Below are positions 41,707 through 58,454 of a stretch of 64,000 nucleotides of DNA, piece after piece. The notes beneath the pieces were generated by a model that saw nothing but the letters and a program-made list of their open reading frames with translations, ran no database searches and had not been told where the DNA came from. How positions within the stretch are numbered: the stretch's first letter is position 1; each line of letters starts with the position of its first letter. The position numbers and the translations under genes were made by a program. Source of the DNA: Eulemur rufifrons (taxonomy: Eukaryota; Chordata; Mammalia; Primates; Lemuridae); assembly GCF_041146395.1 (NCBI RefSeq), contig NC_091008.1, forward strand, positions 6,709,501 to 6,773,500. Reading direction: 5' to 3'.

Positions 41707-42759
41707 TGCAAAGAATTTCTGTATGTTCCTCATCAGATTCTCCAGATGTTAGTATTTCTCTACATTTGCTTTCTCTCTTTTTTCTCTGACATGTATGTGT
41801 GGATTTGTATAATAATTATTTTTGGAATCGTTTAAGAGTAATTAGTGAACAATAATGGTCCTTTACCCCTAAATACTTCAGTTTGTATTCTCTAATATAA
41901 TTTTCTTAGACTTTTCTTAGATAATCTCAGAACAATTTTTGAAACAAGGCAACTGCACTTGATACAGTATTACTATCTAACCTAGAGACCTTAATCATAT
42001 TTTGTAAATTGTACTGTGGTGGGTTTTGATAATAGCCATTTGTGTTTTGCTCTTTGGGCTTCCTAAAATCAGTTCTATCACACTATTACTGACAATTGTG
42101 ATACGGGGTCATGGAGTGTGTTTTTGAATCATAATATTGCTTAAATATGTAATTAGATGTTTGAAGAAAAGCCTCACATGTAAATGGCCCTTTTATCTTT
42201 ATAACATAGATTATAGGTTTCTCACCTAAAATTTTTGTTAGTTAAGACAGCTAATAGTACTAGACTTTATTCAGCAAGGAAACATTTAGAGAACTTTCTC
42301 TTCTTCCTGTTGAATATACAAAAATAGGATAGGTTCCTGTCCTCAAGAAGCTCATTGTTCAATGGGAGAATTTTCTGTTTCGATGGCCAGCTTATTGAGG
42401 TACATAAATTCATAATCTTATAGTTTTCCATATTATAAGCTACCATCTTTTTCATAAGCATGGAAATGATATTTTGTAAAGATAGTTTATAATTTCTTAT
42501 TTGTTCATAAAACCTCTTTTGAATAAAGTAAGTTTTTAGTCAGCCTCTAGCTGCTTTGTCACATGTAATAATTGCCTATAAAGTGACGTTTAAGTAACTG
42601 TAGTAAATGTGACTTCTGTTGCTGCTTCCTTTTTTGTAAATCAATTTGTGTAAGAGAGAACTCCAAAACATAATACAAACCAAAATTAAAATTTTTGACT
42701 TTTATTTAAAGGTGCTTTAAATATTATAATACAAGAAAAGAGGTGATTTTTCTTAAAGC

Positions 42760-43010
42760 ATATCAAGCATTTTGAAGAACTACACTTGAATTTTTAAAAG
42801 CTTGGATAGAGGTGGTCTAGTGTTACCATTTGGTCTGGCTGGCTTTGAAGTCTTAGACCCAGAGGGGCTTACCAGAACATATCAAAGAGCAAAATGTGAA
42901 ACATTAGCCAGGAAAAATAAAGCGATCAAACAGCTAAGGCATGAAAGAAAATATTTACACCAGAAGAAGCTTATGGTTGATACAAAAGACAAATATTAAG
43001 GAACAACAAA
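42760..43010 (+). other. Unidentified open segment, possible retrocopy fragment
   Basis: From 42802 a frame of about 65 codons with a Lys/Arg-rich, helix-like end (KNKAIKQLRHERKYLHQKKL) closes at 43000. It has no ATG start, no splice sites in context, and is not TBCK. Its composition is less AT-rich than the surrounding intron and protein-like. It might be a fragment of a processed pseudogene; I do not recognise the parent and saw no A-tail. Confidence 0.3.
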
Positions 43011-43499
43011 GTAAAATGTTACCATCTGTTTCCAAATATTGTAAAGAGTTCGAAATTGGGCATTTATTTCAGTTGGCCAGTAGCTTAATACCTTGTTAAA
43101 ACATCAAACAGACGATGAAAGCTACTTATATTTACCTCATCAGCCATACTCACAGCAAGTCCTGGTAATTGTCTTTGAGTGTTAAAATGCTACGCCAAGG
43201 AAGCGAAGGTTATTGAAAGATGACCTTTACATTAAAGAACGATTCTTTTATTAATTTCTGTCTTTGATTAAAGGGAAACTAAAATTTTTGGAGTAAAGGT
43301 TACCTCTGTTCTTCTTTCAGAAGTTTCTAACATAACAATATACCTATAGTTTTGCTTGACTTTTCATTATGATTTTGAGGTTAGATGTGCTGGAAATCGG
43401 GAATAAAAATAAAGTTTGCCTTCTAGATAAACTGTGGAGGTGATAAAAGTACAGCATTGCACTTGTGTACATTTTTCAGTTTTATAAAACATCGTGATG

Positions 43500-43640
43500 T
43501 ATTCACTAATATTTATAACAGTTTTGTGAGTTAGGCATTATTATTGCTATTTTGCAGATGAAGAAACCCAAATCACACGTAGCATATTTGGTGGGACCGA
43601 AATTAGAACACAAGTATTATAACATCAAGTCCAGTGGTGG
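43500..43640 (+). mobile_element. MIR SINE fragment
   Basis: 'gttttgtgagttaggcatta' followed by 'ttgcagatgaagaaaccca' fits MIR. Confidence 0.65.
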
Positions 43641-44990
43641 TTTCACTGGACTTCAGATGTCTCTAGAGATTTCACACTGAGAAGAGCAGTGTGATCATCT
43701 GAGGGCAAAATAATATAAGGTAAACTTTTGTCTGAGACAGATACATGAACAAATTAAAAGAAAATATCGATCTCACTGCCATCATTCTATTTAAATGAAA
43801 AGACAGTTAAAAACCAAATTTACTCATTAGAAGCTGTTATATTTCCTAACTAAATTGACTTGTGTTTTACATGTAAATAAGAAGTCCTGGCAGTGATAGT
43901 GCAAGGAGGTGGCCGTAGGAAAAGATAGGAAGAGAAATAGAAGTGACATTTGAGTGCCTACTTTACATGTATTACACAGACATTGCACACGCTTAAATAC
44001 ATTTCAATTACAGTCATTATTGCAGGATGGTATAATTTAATCTAATTGAATTTAAAAATTCAGGTTATGGTGCCCTTGACTAAATCTGACAATAAATGCA
44101 GAAAGGGCATGCACATGTATAATAAGTAAGGCAGAATTCCCCTCATTTTTCATTTATCTTCTGAAACCGTTTTTATTTCTTTTATCATAAGGCAGTAAGA
44201 TTCAAATTTAGCAATTGCCAGTATGTCTAATTCTTGTTTACAGTGTAACTTATAAATTCTTGTTTATAAGGTAGTCCTAACTGGCATTTTGATAGGAAAT
44301 GTTTTTTTTTTTTTTTCCTCAGCAAAACTAGATCCTATATTTAAATTTTGTTGGTAGTTGCAGAGGGTTTCTAAAAATGAATAAGATACACTAGTACCCT
44401 CAGAGAGTTTTTTTTATTTAGATGAGCAGTTAAATTTTTGTCTGTGAAATATTATATAGTATATGAAACATAAAAACATATAGCTTCATATGTCATGTAT
44501 AGTCTATCACATAAGATATAGAACAGGCAAAATGAGTATCTTATAGAATCTAATCATGTATGTTCATTTCCCTTGTACAGAAAAATATTAATATAAATCT
44601 TTTTTGAGAGACATAGAATACCTAAATAAATGTGGAGATACACCACGTTTATAGATTGTTAGGGTCAGTATCGGAAAGGGCTGGTTCTCCCCAGCCTGGT
44701 CTGTTTTCACTAAAAATTCCAACTGTGTGTGTGAAAGAGAGCTTGTCAAGATAGTTCTAAAATGTGTACAAGGAAGAACAAACATCTTAAAAGAGCTTCG
44801 ACACTCCTGAAGAGAAATTAAAAGGTATGTGTGTGTTTCGAGGGCTTGTCCTAGCCGTTATCAGTATTTATTTACATAAAATATATTTAATAGAATATTG
44901 TTTAAAATAGCGTAATGGTACAGCATTAGGCAAATTGACCAGTGGAACGAAAGAGGGAGCCAAGAAACAAACCCACATGAATGTGGGACT
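43641..44990. other. TBCK intron 5, nothing recognised
   Basis: AT-rich; a T-run at 44300-44317. No exon. Confidence 0.45.
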
Positions 44991-44994
44991 TTGA

Positions 44995-45420
44995 TTCGTG
45001 GTAGAGCTGGCCCTGCAAAGTAGCTGGGGGGAAAAGGTGTTTCAATAAGGGGAACAGGACTCAGTTAATCATCCATGTCGGAAAAAAGAGAAAGTTGTAC
45101 CTTTATCTCACATCATATGAAACATCGATTCTAGATGGATCAAAAAACTTAAAAGACTAAACTATCGAACTTCAAGAAAATAACATCATTTTGACAAAAT
45201 CACTAAGTATAAGGGGAAAAAAATCATTTGGAAGATGACAAACTTCTCACTTGGAAGATTACGCACTTCTCATTCGTGAACAGATACCATAAAGAGAAGG
45301 AAAAGTTTACAGAACCACAAAGTGGTAGAAAGTATTTCAAGACACAATTACTGAAAAAGGAATTAGTGCCTGGAATTATAAACTCTCTAAAAACGATAAG
45401 AAAAAGAAAAACTGTGCAGT
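44995..45420 (+). mobile_element. Old LINE-1 ORF2 fragment, sense, left piece
   Basis: 'cattctagatggatcaaaaa'-like wording ('tcgattctagatggatcaaa') and 'aaaagactaaactatcgaac' fit a diverged L1 ORF2 in sense orientation. It is interrupted at about 45420 and may resume at 46060. Confidence 0.65.
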
Positions 45421-45424
45421 AAAA

Positions 45425-46050
45425 GGTTGCCATAGAAGACCTGAGGCTGCTGTCCTGGGAGACTGAGTCCTGCTTTTGCAAGGTCTGCGCCTGGCCAGCA
45501 CCGGGGAACTTGGATTTCAGGAATGTTCCCACGGATCCCTAACTGTAGGGGCTGGTCTGCCGTGCCTGGTCGCATAAACAGCGTGGTTTATGCCGAACAT
45601 TTGCTTTTCTTCTTGAGGTCTTGAATCTCTGTACATGCCAGGCAGAGTGCCTAGGTGACCAGTCCCCAGTAAAAACCTTGGGCAGTGCGTTCTTAAGGGA
45701 CCTCCCTGGCCAGAAACATCACACGTATGTTGCTGCATTTTTGTTGCTGGGGGCGGCGTGTGTTCTGTGTGATCCTGCTAGGAGGGAGAGAGCAGACAGA
45801 CACCTGTGTATAGGTTCCTCAGTGCTCCCTGTGTGTCTGTTTCCCTCGTGATCCAGCTGTGTATCCTTGCTACGTCACTGTGATAAATCTTAGCTGTGCG
45901 GGCACCTACGCTAAGTCCCGTGAGTCCATCTAGTGAATCTCTAAACGTGGGGTTGGTCTTGGGAACCCCAGCACAACTAGAGAAATGAGCAAAAGCAGGC
46001 ACCTCGCACAACGGCAAACCCAAGTGACTAACAGACGTATGAATATCTAC
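45425..46050. mobile_element. LTR-like element interrupting an old LINE-1
   Basis: About 0.6 kb, more GC-rich than its neighbours, without L1 similarity, inserted between two L1 pieces. 'gataaatcttagctgtgcgg' and 'gtggggttggtcttgggaac' resemble the 3' part of an endogenous-retrovirus LTR. It has no coding region. The class is uncertain. Confidence 0.4.
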
Positions 46051-46059
46051 CTCCATGGC

Positions 46060-46520
46060 GTTAATTTTCAAGGAAATGCAGAGTAAAACCACAATGACAT
46101 ATAGATTTCACCCACCAGATTATCCGGTTAAAAGGTCTGTCAAATATCAAGTGTTGGCGAAGCAGTAAGCACTGGGAACTGTCATCCACTGGCTGATGGG
46201 CACATGGGTTGGTATCACTCCCTTTGGAAAACATTTGGCAGAATGCTGTAAAGTTGAAAGTGCACGTATTCTGTGGCCTACACATCCAGTCCTAGGTTGT
46301 CACCCTTGGGAAGCTTTCACACGCATAATATTCTGTTCAACGTTATTGATCATCATAAAAAAACAGGAAACAACTTAAATGCCACTGACATCTGAATGGA
46401 TAAATAAATTATGACATGTTCATAAAATAGAAGTAAAAATTAATGGCATACAGCTCCATGCAACAAGATAGATGACATTTTCAAATAAATAATGTTGATT
46501 GAAAAAGCAAAATAGAGTCA
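46060..46520 (+). mobile_element. Old LINE-1 ORF2 fragment, sense, right piece
   Basis: 'caaggaaatgcagagtaaaa', 'ggtatcactccctttggaaa' and 'aacttaaatgccactgacat' are in L1 ORF2 order after the LTR-like insertion. Confidence 0.75.
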
Positions 46521-46799
46521 GCCTTATTCCTGTATTTTATGAAGTTCAGGAATATGCTTGACTAAACAATACATTTTTTAGAGATATAAGCATATGGTAA
46601 AACTGTAAAGAAATGCAAGGACATGATAAACACAGAAATTCCAGATGTCTTTTCCTTTTGTGGGATAGGAATGGAAATAGAATCAGGGAGAAGCAGAAAG
46701 GGACTTTTAGTCATAATCTGATGTCTTTTGCTTAAACTGCTTCTTGGTACATGAGTGTTCACTGAAGCTTTATTGTTTATACCTTACTGATATTTAATA

Positions 46800-47410
46800 G
46801 GCTGTCTTTTGTATTTTTCAATATTTGCTAAAACAAGTTTTCAAAACACACTGGTGAGGGTGTGAGGAAATAAGCACCTTCACATGTTGCTTGTGAGAAT
46901 ATAAATTGGTGCAGCCTCTCCAGCAGGCCAGTGATGTGATACATCAAATTTTCAAATGCACATGTCGTACGACCTTACGGCGCCATGTCTAAGAGTTTAT
47001 CTGTCATCTATACGTTTATTTGTGGGAAATGGAATCTTTATAATGTATTCATTTCATTATTATTTGTAATAGCAAGAGAATAGAACTTCCAAACTGTCCT
47101 TTATCAGAGTCTGGCTAAATAAATTAAGTGTATCAATACAATGAAATTATTGGCAGTTTCGAAAAAGGATGCAGAAACTCTATATTTAGTTTTTTAAAGA
47201 ATGATCTCTAAAATATACTTTAAATGGGAAAAAAAGGTATATAGCAAGGTATATAATAGTATTCTACCGTGTGGGGCAGAGGTAATGGGTGGACAGGTTT
47301 ATATATACGTAAATATGTGCGGGTGACAGGCGCAGAGATAGGGGAGAGTCTTTTCAGTCTGTATTTTTATAACTTTGACATTCCTACTCAAAATAATAAA
47401 TACTGTTTTT
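46800..47410 (+). mobile_element. Old LINE-1 3'-end-like fragment, sense
   Basis: 'gtgtgaggaaataagcacct', 'tggctaaataaattaagtgt' and 'acaatgaaattattggcagt' fit a degraded L1M-type ORF2 end. The 3' UTR is not clear. Confidence 0.55.
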
Positions 47411-47572
47411 AAAGATAAAATGTACTTTAAATGATGATTTAGTATTAAGAGAAGATAGGCAATGAGGAGCAAGGAAACATACCCGGAAACCTAGAGGACT
47501 GCAAGAAAGACAACATGTCAGAAACAGGAAAGCAGAGAAAAGAACGAACTGCAGACAGACATGACGGTTTTA

Positions 47573-47911
47573 TTTTATTTTATTTTATTTTATTTTTGAG
47601 ACACAGTCTCACTCTGTTGCCCGGGCTAGAGTGCCGTGGTGTCAGCCTAGCTCACAGCAACCTCAAACTTCTGGGCTCAAGTGATCCTCCTGCCTCAGCC
47701 TCCCGAGTAGCTGGGACTACAGGCATGCGCCACCATGCCAGGCTCATTTTTTCTATATATTTTTAGCTGTCCAGATCATTTCTTTCTATTTTTAATAGAA
47801 ACGGGGTCTTGCTCTTGCTCAGGCTGGTCTCGAACTCCTGACCTCAAACGATCCTCCCACCTCAGCCTCCCAGAGTGCTAGGATCACAGGTGTGAGCCAC
47901 CGCGCCTGGCC
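47573..47911 (-). mobile_element. Strepsirrhine-type Alu dimer, minus strand, with (TTTTA)n tail
   Basis: The tail is a (TTTTA)n run, then GAGACACAGTCTCAC, ending cgcgcctggcc. Perfect 16-bp duplication AGACATGACGGTTTTA at 47557-47572 and 47912-47927. It ends 203 bases before TBCK exon 5 (48115). Confidence 0.95.
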
Positions 47912-48100
47912 AGACATGACGGTTTTAAAACTATTAGAGACTCGTGTGTATTTACTCTTGATTCCTGGAGGCCTCTCTGTTGCGATGATTAGTTTACAAT
48001 TCTTCCTAGCAACGGTTGTAATTTACTTGCATGGGACTTTTACATAGATCTTCCCACACCGATAGTAAAAGTGTACTGTTGCAATTATTCATTATTTTAA

Positions 48101-48933
<833 letters not shown>

Positions 48934-49274
48934 GGCTGGGCGCGGTGGCTCACGCCTGTGATCCTAGCACTCTGGGAGGCTGAGGCGGGTGGATCGCTCA
49001 AGGTCAGGAGTTCGAGACCAGCCTGAGCAAGAGTGAGACCCTGTCTCTACTAAAAATAGAAAGAAATGATCTGGACAGCTAAAACATATATAGGAAAAAA
49101 TTAGCCGGGCATGGTGGCACATGCCTGTAGTCCCAGCTACTCAGGAGGCTGAGGCAGGAGGATCGCTTGAGCCCAGGAGTTTGAGGTTGCTGTGAGCTAG
49201 GCTGACGCCACGGCACTCTAGCCCAGGCAACAGAGTGAGACTCTGTCTCAAAAAAAAAAAAAAAAAAAAAAAAA
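48934..49274 (+). mobile_element. Full-length strepsirrhine-type Alu dimer, plus strand
   Basis: Begins ggctgggcgcggtggctcac, carries the linker insert, ends in a long A-run. The 14-bp duplication AAGAAGATGATCTC flanks it at 48917-48930 and 49275-49288. Confidence 0.95.
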
Positions 49275-49689
49275 AAGAAGATGATCTCTGCCCTCTTCAC
49301 TAGTTGACAGTTTTACTCTAGGTACAAGGGAGAATAGGAAATACAATCTTTAGCTGGATATCTAAATATTGAGAAAAAAGAGGAACATGGGTTTGGAGGG
49401 AAAACTAACAATCTATTGATCTTCCAAATACCTACCAGTATTGGATGCTCTCTCTCCTCTCCTTGTTTTGCTATGGCATTTATCACATTTGTCTACTTTA
49501 CTTGGACTATGAGATTTTTGAGGCAGAAATTTTGATTATTCATCTATTTTTTTCTGTCTTCCAAGGCATTTTCAAAACGTGAAAATATGAACTCATTTAT
49601 CTTTAACATCTCTAAGAATTATGTTTACATTTTCTTCATTTTGCATATTTAAGAACTAATTCAATAGCAAAGGTATTGAACATAATAGT

Positions 49690-49930
49690 TAAGAGATAAG
49701 CTTCTATAGTCAGAGAGAACTGAGTTTGAATTCTGATGCTGCAAAATATAGCTGTGTGACTTTGGGTGATCAACCTAACTTCCCAAGACTTGGATTCCAC
49801 TTCTGTAAATAATAATGGTATCTCGTAATATATTATGAAGTTGGGAAAACTAAATGAAATAATGTATATAAAGTACTTAATACAAAGTATTACATAGCAA
49901 ATAGTCTATTAGTGTTAGCTTTTATTATTC
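49690..49930 (+). mobile_element. MIR SINE, near full length
   Basis: 'gaactgagtttgaattctga', 'gctgtgtgactttgggtgat' and 'aactaaatgaaataatgtat' follow MIR order. Confidence 0.8.
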
Positions 49931-50293
49931 ATAATAAAATAATCATAACGTGGTAGCTTATATATTGACATTGATTTATTTCTAAGGGAAAATACCAGAT
50001 TCTGATTCTTTACTTTCCTACTTTTTGGTGGTATGAAACAATAGTAAATTTCATTTTTCTCTAAAATCACAGATTAAATGAAAAATTTTATTGGAATGTT
50101 AAGTATATATAAATGTAAATGTGACATAAATGGTTTTTCTTTTTTATTACCATCACATGTATCTAAACTCTTTAGGAATGATCTGGGTACATCTTACGAG
50201 TAATTCAGTTCTGCAAATACTGATGAGTATTTACTGTGTGTATGACATCAAGACAAATGTAACAAGGAATGAAGTTTGAAAAAGACACGCTAT

Positions 50294-50580
50294 CAGCCAG
50301 GCTTGGTGGCTCATGCCTGTAATCCCAGCACTCTGGGAGGCCAAGGCAGGAGGATCGCTTGAGGTCAGGAGTTTGAGACCAGCCTGAGCAAGAATGAGAC
50401 CCCGTCTCTACTAAAAATAGAAAAAATTAGCTGGGTGTGGTGGCACATGCCTGTAGTCCCAGCGACTTAGGAGGCTGAGGCAGGAGGATCGCTTGAGCCC
50501 AGGAGTTTGAGGTTGCTGTGAGCTAGGCTGACGCCACGGCACTCTAGCCCGGGCAACAGAGTGAGACTCTGTCTCAAAAA
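50294..50580 (+). mobile_element. Alu dimer without the linker insert, plus strand
   Basis: Begins agccaggcttggtggctcat and ends ctctgtctcaaaaa. Between arms it reads aaaaatagaaaaaattagct directly, so it lacks the roughly 35-base insert of the other young copies. Confidence 0.93.
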
Positions 50581-51259
50581 TTTGAGTAGTTTGCCCAGTT
50601 ATGTGACTGTTTGGTTATAGAAGAGTCAGCTTGGCACATAATCATTGTCCAAATCATAATTGTTGAAAGTGTAAGTGTTTGACTCCAGACTCCATACCGG
50701 GGAGCCTCCCGAGGCTGACTATCAAGGAAACAATTATAATGTGTGTGTCTTTAAAACATATGCCAGATGCTATCGGAGCACAAAGGATGGCTGCGTGAAC
50801 TTACTGTGGGAGGAGAGAGGAGTGTCATGGAGAACATTCTAAACTGCCACCTAAATTACAACATATAAATAAGAATTAGTTGGGTCAATGAAAAGGTACT
50901 ATGAATCTTCCCAGGAGGTGTGTTGGTCTCTTCATAAATAATACTCCTGGTGGCCTGGAATACCTCTAGACATCCGGGTATGTGTGAGCCTCAAAAGTGA
51001 ACAGCGCTTGAGATCAAACTAAAACATAACGATCCTTAGGTATATGAAATATTTAAATGTTAAATATTATGTAACACTTTTTAAAATGTTCATTCACCAG
51101 TAATATTTTTTAGTGGAGCTCACTTTAAAAATCCAATAAAACCTCTGGAGGGTAAATGGAGATGCTGGGTAAAATCAGTTTGAGCTATGAGGGCGAAAAA
51201 GACCTCCTTGGAAAAAAGATGAAAATATTAATGAGAATTTCTTTTTTCATTTTATTTAG
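50581..51259. other. End of TBCK intron 6, nothing recognised
   Basis: No repeat assigned. Confidence 0.45.
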
Positions 51260-51320
51260 GGAAGGAAATTATTCCAGAGCTTGGATATTTCTGAAAGACT
51301 AAAATTTGTGCTTACTTTGG
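51260..51320 (+). CDS. TBCK: TBCK coding exon 6 (residues 200-219)
   Basis: Acceptor TTTTATTTAG, donor TTTGG|GTAAGT, 61 bases, encoding GRKLFQSLDISERLKFVLTL plus one base of an Asp codon. It is the segment after helix F in the kinase C-lobe. Human has Leu where this copy has Val in KFVL, as I recall. Confidence 0.93.
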
Positions 51321-51956
51321 GTAAGTGTCATGCAACTGATTATCTGCCAACTATAAACGTAATCTTTAGTAACTATTAGTAATATGCACATTGAATATGT
51401 GTTCTGAAATAGTGAATACGCTTTAAGTTTCTAAATTTAAGAAAAAGTGTGTACAACAACTTATAAAGAAGGTTTATTTTTCGTTATAACAGGCTCATAT
51501 TTTTTTCATGTATATAGATGCAAACATTTGTAATTCAAATTAATAAAAATTTGTATAATCTACTTTAAAGTGGCATAAGTCTAAGCATTTGTGGTAATAA
51601 AGGAGAGAAAAAGGTGATAGAGCACTTCATGTGAAAGATTAGTATCCAGGCTAAGAGGGTTTACAAATAAGAATATGTGCATGAAAGTATTAATAAATAT
51701 GAGATAATGAATTATAAGTAAAACTGCGTAAAATTTTATGAGATTTACCACACTTAATTACAAAGATTGATAATGCAGCTATTAATGAGTCTTGGAGATT
51801 CCGAAGTGTGGTCTGTAGACTAAACTTATACCTTAAATTCCCGTAGAAAGGTGTGTACATTCTCCAAACTGTATATAATTAAAATAAATTAATCTTGCAA
51901 TTGTGAAAAGACAATAAAGCCTTCTTTAAAGTTTATACACACACACACTGTATGCA

Positions 51957-52185
51957 CAGTCAGCCCTCGGTATGCACAGGGCGTTGTTCCAGGACACCCC
52001 TCCAGCCCCCACACGTTCCCAAATCCCCACATACTCACGTCCCACAGTCGGCCACGTGCAGCCACGTATACAAAAAGTAGGCCTGCTGTATACACAGGTT
52101 TCACATTGTGAATACTGTTTGGTTAAAAAAAAAATCCTCATATAAGTGGACCCACATAGTGCAAACCCATGGTGTTCAAAGGTCA

Positions 52186-52190
<5 letters not shown>
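51957..52190 (-). mobile_element. Tigger-like (pogo/mariner-type) short DNA transposon
   Basis: Left end cagtcagccctcggtatgca and right end gttcaaaggtcaactctg are imperfect inverted repeats; inside, 'ctcatataagtggacccaca' matches the Tigger/MER2 group pattern. About 235 bases, no transposase. Confidence 0.65.

Positions 52191-52224
<34 letters not shown>
52191..52224 (+). repeat. (GT)n microsatellite
   Basis: Seventeen uninterrupted GT units directly after the DNA transposon. Confidence 0.95.
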
Positions 52225-52229
<5 letters not shown>

Positions 52230-52541
52230 CCTACTGATAGGTATATCTATAAATAGATGGCTCTATCTATATATGGAAAGAATATCTTTACCTCTTTGAA
52301 CAACTGCTTTATCTCATTTAAGTAGCTCTTTCAGTATCTGTAATTCCCTTAATATTCAGTGTTTGAGGTCTTTATTTTTATTAAACCATGTAAGGAAATT
52401 TAACAAAATCACGAGGTTTTTAGTATTTCCAGTTCCAAAACTGCATTACTCTTTTTAACAAATGTGGGTCAGAATTTGTTTCCCAGTTCGTCTGCTAGAT
52501 GAGAAAAGCAGCGTTTATCACACAGTTTTTCTGTTTTATAG

Positions 52542-52603
52542 ACTGCGTAGACGACACTGTAACTGTTCTGGCTGAAGAGCACGGTTGTCTAGACACCATA
52601 AAG
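52542..52603 (+). CDS. TBCK: TBCK coding exon 7 (residues 220-240)
   Basis: Acceptor CTGTTTTATAG, donor ATAAAG|GTTTGT, 62 bases, encoding [20 protein letters not shown] and K. It belongs to the kinase C-lobe. Phase closes with the previous exon (G|AC) and it ends on a codon boundary. The donor is weaker than average (GTTTGT). Confidence 0.93.
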
Positions 52604-52619
52604 GTTTGTCATTAACCTG

Positions 52620-52980
52620 TGTCTGTGTTTGTTTGTGCTGCCCTAACAAAATACCTAAGACTGGGTAATTTATAAGACGCAAAAATGTGTTTTCTCATAG
52701 TCCTGGAGCCCAGGACATCCGAGATCGAGGTGCCAGCGGGTTGGTTGTCTGGTGAGGGCTGCGTCCCCCTGAGGGCGGGGAACACTGTGTCTTCACCGGG
52801 CGAGCCGGGCGACTGCCGGTTCCTTCCTGAATTCTCTTCCCCATTCGGAAGGGAAGGGCCCACGTGACCGAATCACCTCCTGCACGTCCACCTCTTGGCA
52901 CCGTCACATTGGCCCCTAAGTTTCAACACCTGCATTTGGGGGGAGACACGTTGAAGCTGAAACAGTCTGTTCATGAAAAT
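52620..52980 (-). mobile_element. MaLR/LTR-like interspersed repeat
   Basis: 'aacaaaatacctaagactgg', 'tccgagatcgaggtgccagc' and 'gtctggtgagggct' are in the order of a common primate/mammal LTR-type repeat read backwards. GC-rich and CpG-rich compared with the intron. Starts 17 bases after the TBCK exon 7 donor. Confidence 0.5.
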
Positions 52981-53202
52981 GTGCTTATTTCGCACGCTTG
53001 GGATCCAATAGCAAGTATTTTAAAACCATGCTTATTTCTCTTTAGGTCTTTGCTTTTTCATAGAGTGACTGATATAAATTTGCATAAAATACAAATAAAA
53101 ACTTAAAAAAAAATCAACTCTTCTAGAATAGCAAACATTTGAGTAAAATACGTTGCTAAAATGGGTCATTTTAGGCCATTATTTTCTCTCTTTATTTACC
53201 AG

Positions 53203-53264
53203 GAGCTTCCTGAAAACGTGATAGATCTTTTGAGGAAGTGCCTCACCTTTCATCCTTCTAAGAG
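53203..53264 (+). CDS. TBCK: TBCK coding exon 8 (residues 241-260)
   Basis: Acceptor TTATTTACCAG, donor AAGAG|GTTGGT, 62 bases, encoding [20 protein letters not shown] and two bases of an Arg codon. [15 protein letters not shown] is the typical end of a protein-kinase C-lobe (helix H and the conserved Arg that pairs with the APE Glu). The donor GTTGGT is weak at +3 and +4. Confidence 0.93.
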
Positions 53265-53448
53265 GTTGGTACTATTAGTGGTTTGGGGAGTACATTGAAA
53301 TCCTTTGTATATAAGCAGTTATTTTTTTTCTTATTTGTTATAACACTAATAGATTAAATATATTTGTATCTATAGTAGTACATGATTGACATAAGTATCG
53401 TAACTGTGAGTGATTTAAGGCTTTAATTTTTTGTTAAAAGAAAAAGTA

Positions 53449-53612
53449 GGCCGGGCACGGTGGCTCATGCCTGTAATCCCAGCACTCTGGGAGGCCGAGG
53501 CAGGAGGATCGCTTGAACCCAGGAGTTTGAGGTTGCTGTGAGCTAGGCTGACGCCACGGCACTCTAGCCCAGACAACAAAGTGAGACTCTGTCTAAAAAA
53601 AAAAAAAAAAAA
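53449..53612 (+). mobile_element. Short Alu with the left arm joined to the right arm
   Basis: Begins ggccgggcacggtggctcat and goes after 'ggaggatcgcttgaacccag' directly into right-arm sequence ('gaggttgctgtgagctaggc'), then an A-run. Flanked by AAAAGAAAAAGTA at 53436-53448 and 53620-53632. Confidence 0.9.
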
Positions 53613-53632
53613 GGAAAGAAAAAGAAAAAGTA

Positions 53633-56632
<3,000 letters not shown>

Positions 56633-56699
56633 TAAGGAAAGAAAACTTCTCTTGGAAATGAAAAAACATGTCTGGTAATAACATTAGAAAAAAATGTTG

Positions 56700-56762
56700 G
56701 TTGGGTGTTTTTTTTGTTTGGTGTTTTTTTTTTGTTTTTTTTTTTTTTTTTTTTTTTTTGGT
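56700..56762 (+). repeat. T-rich low-complexity run
   Basis: Gttttttttt units merging into a T-run of about 23, shortly after the TBCK exon 10 donor. Confidence 0.9.

Positions 56763-58454
<1,692 letters not shown>

Noticed and set aside
45224..46378. A run of small frames on both strands
   Set aside because: They fall in old L1 and LTR-like sequence, are short and conflicting, and show no family match.
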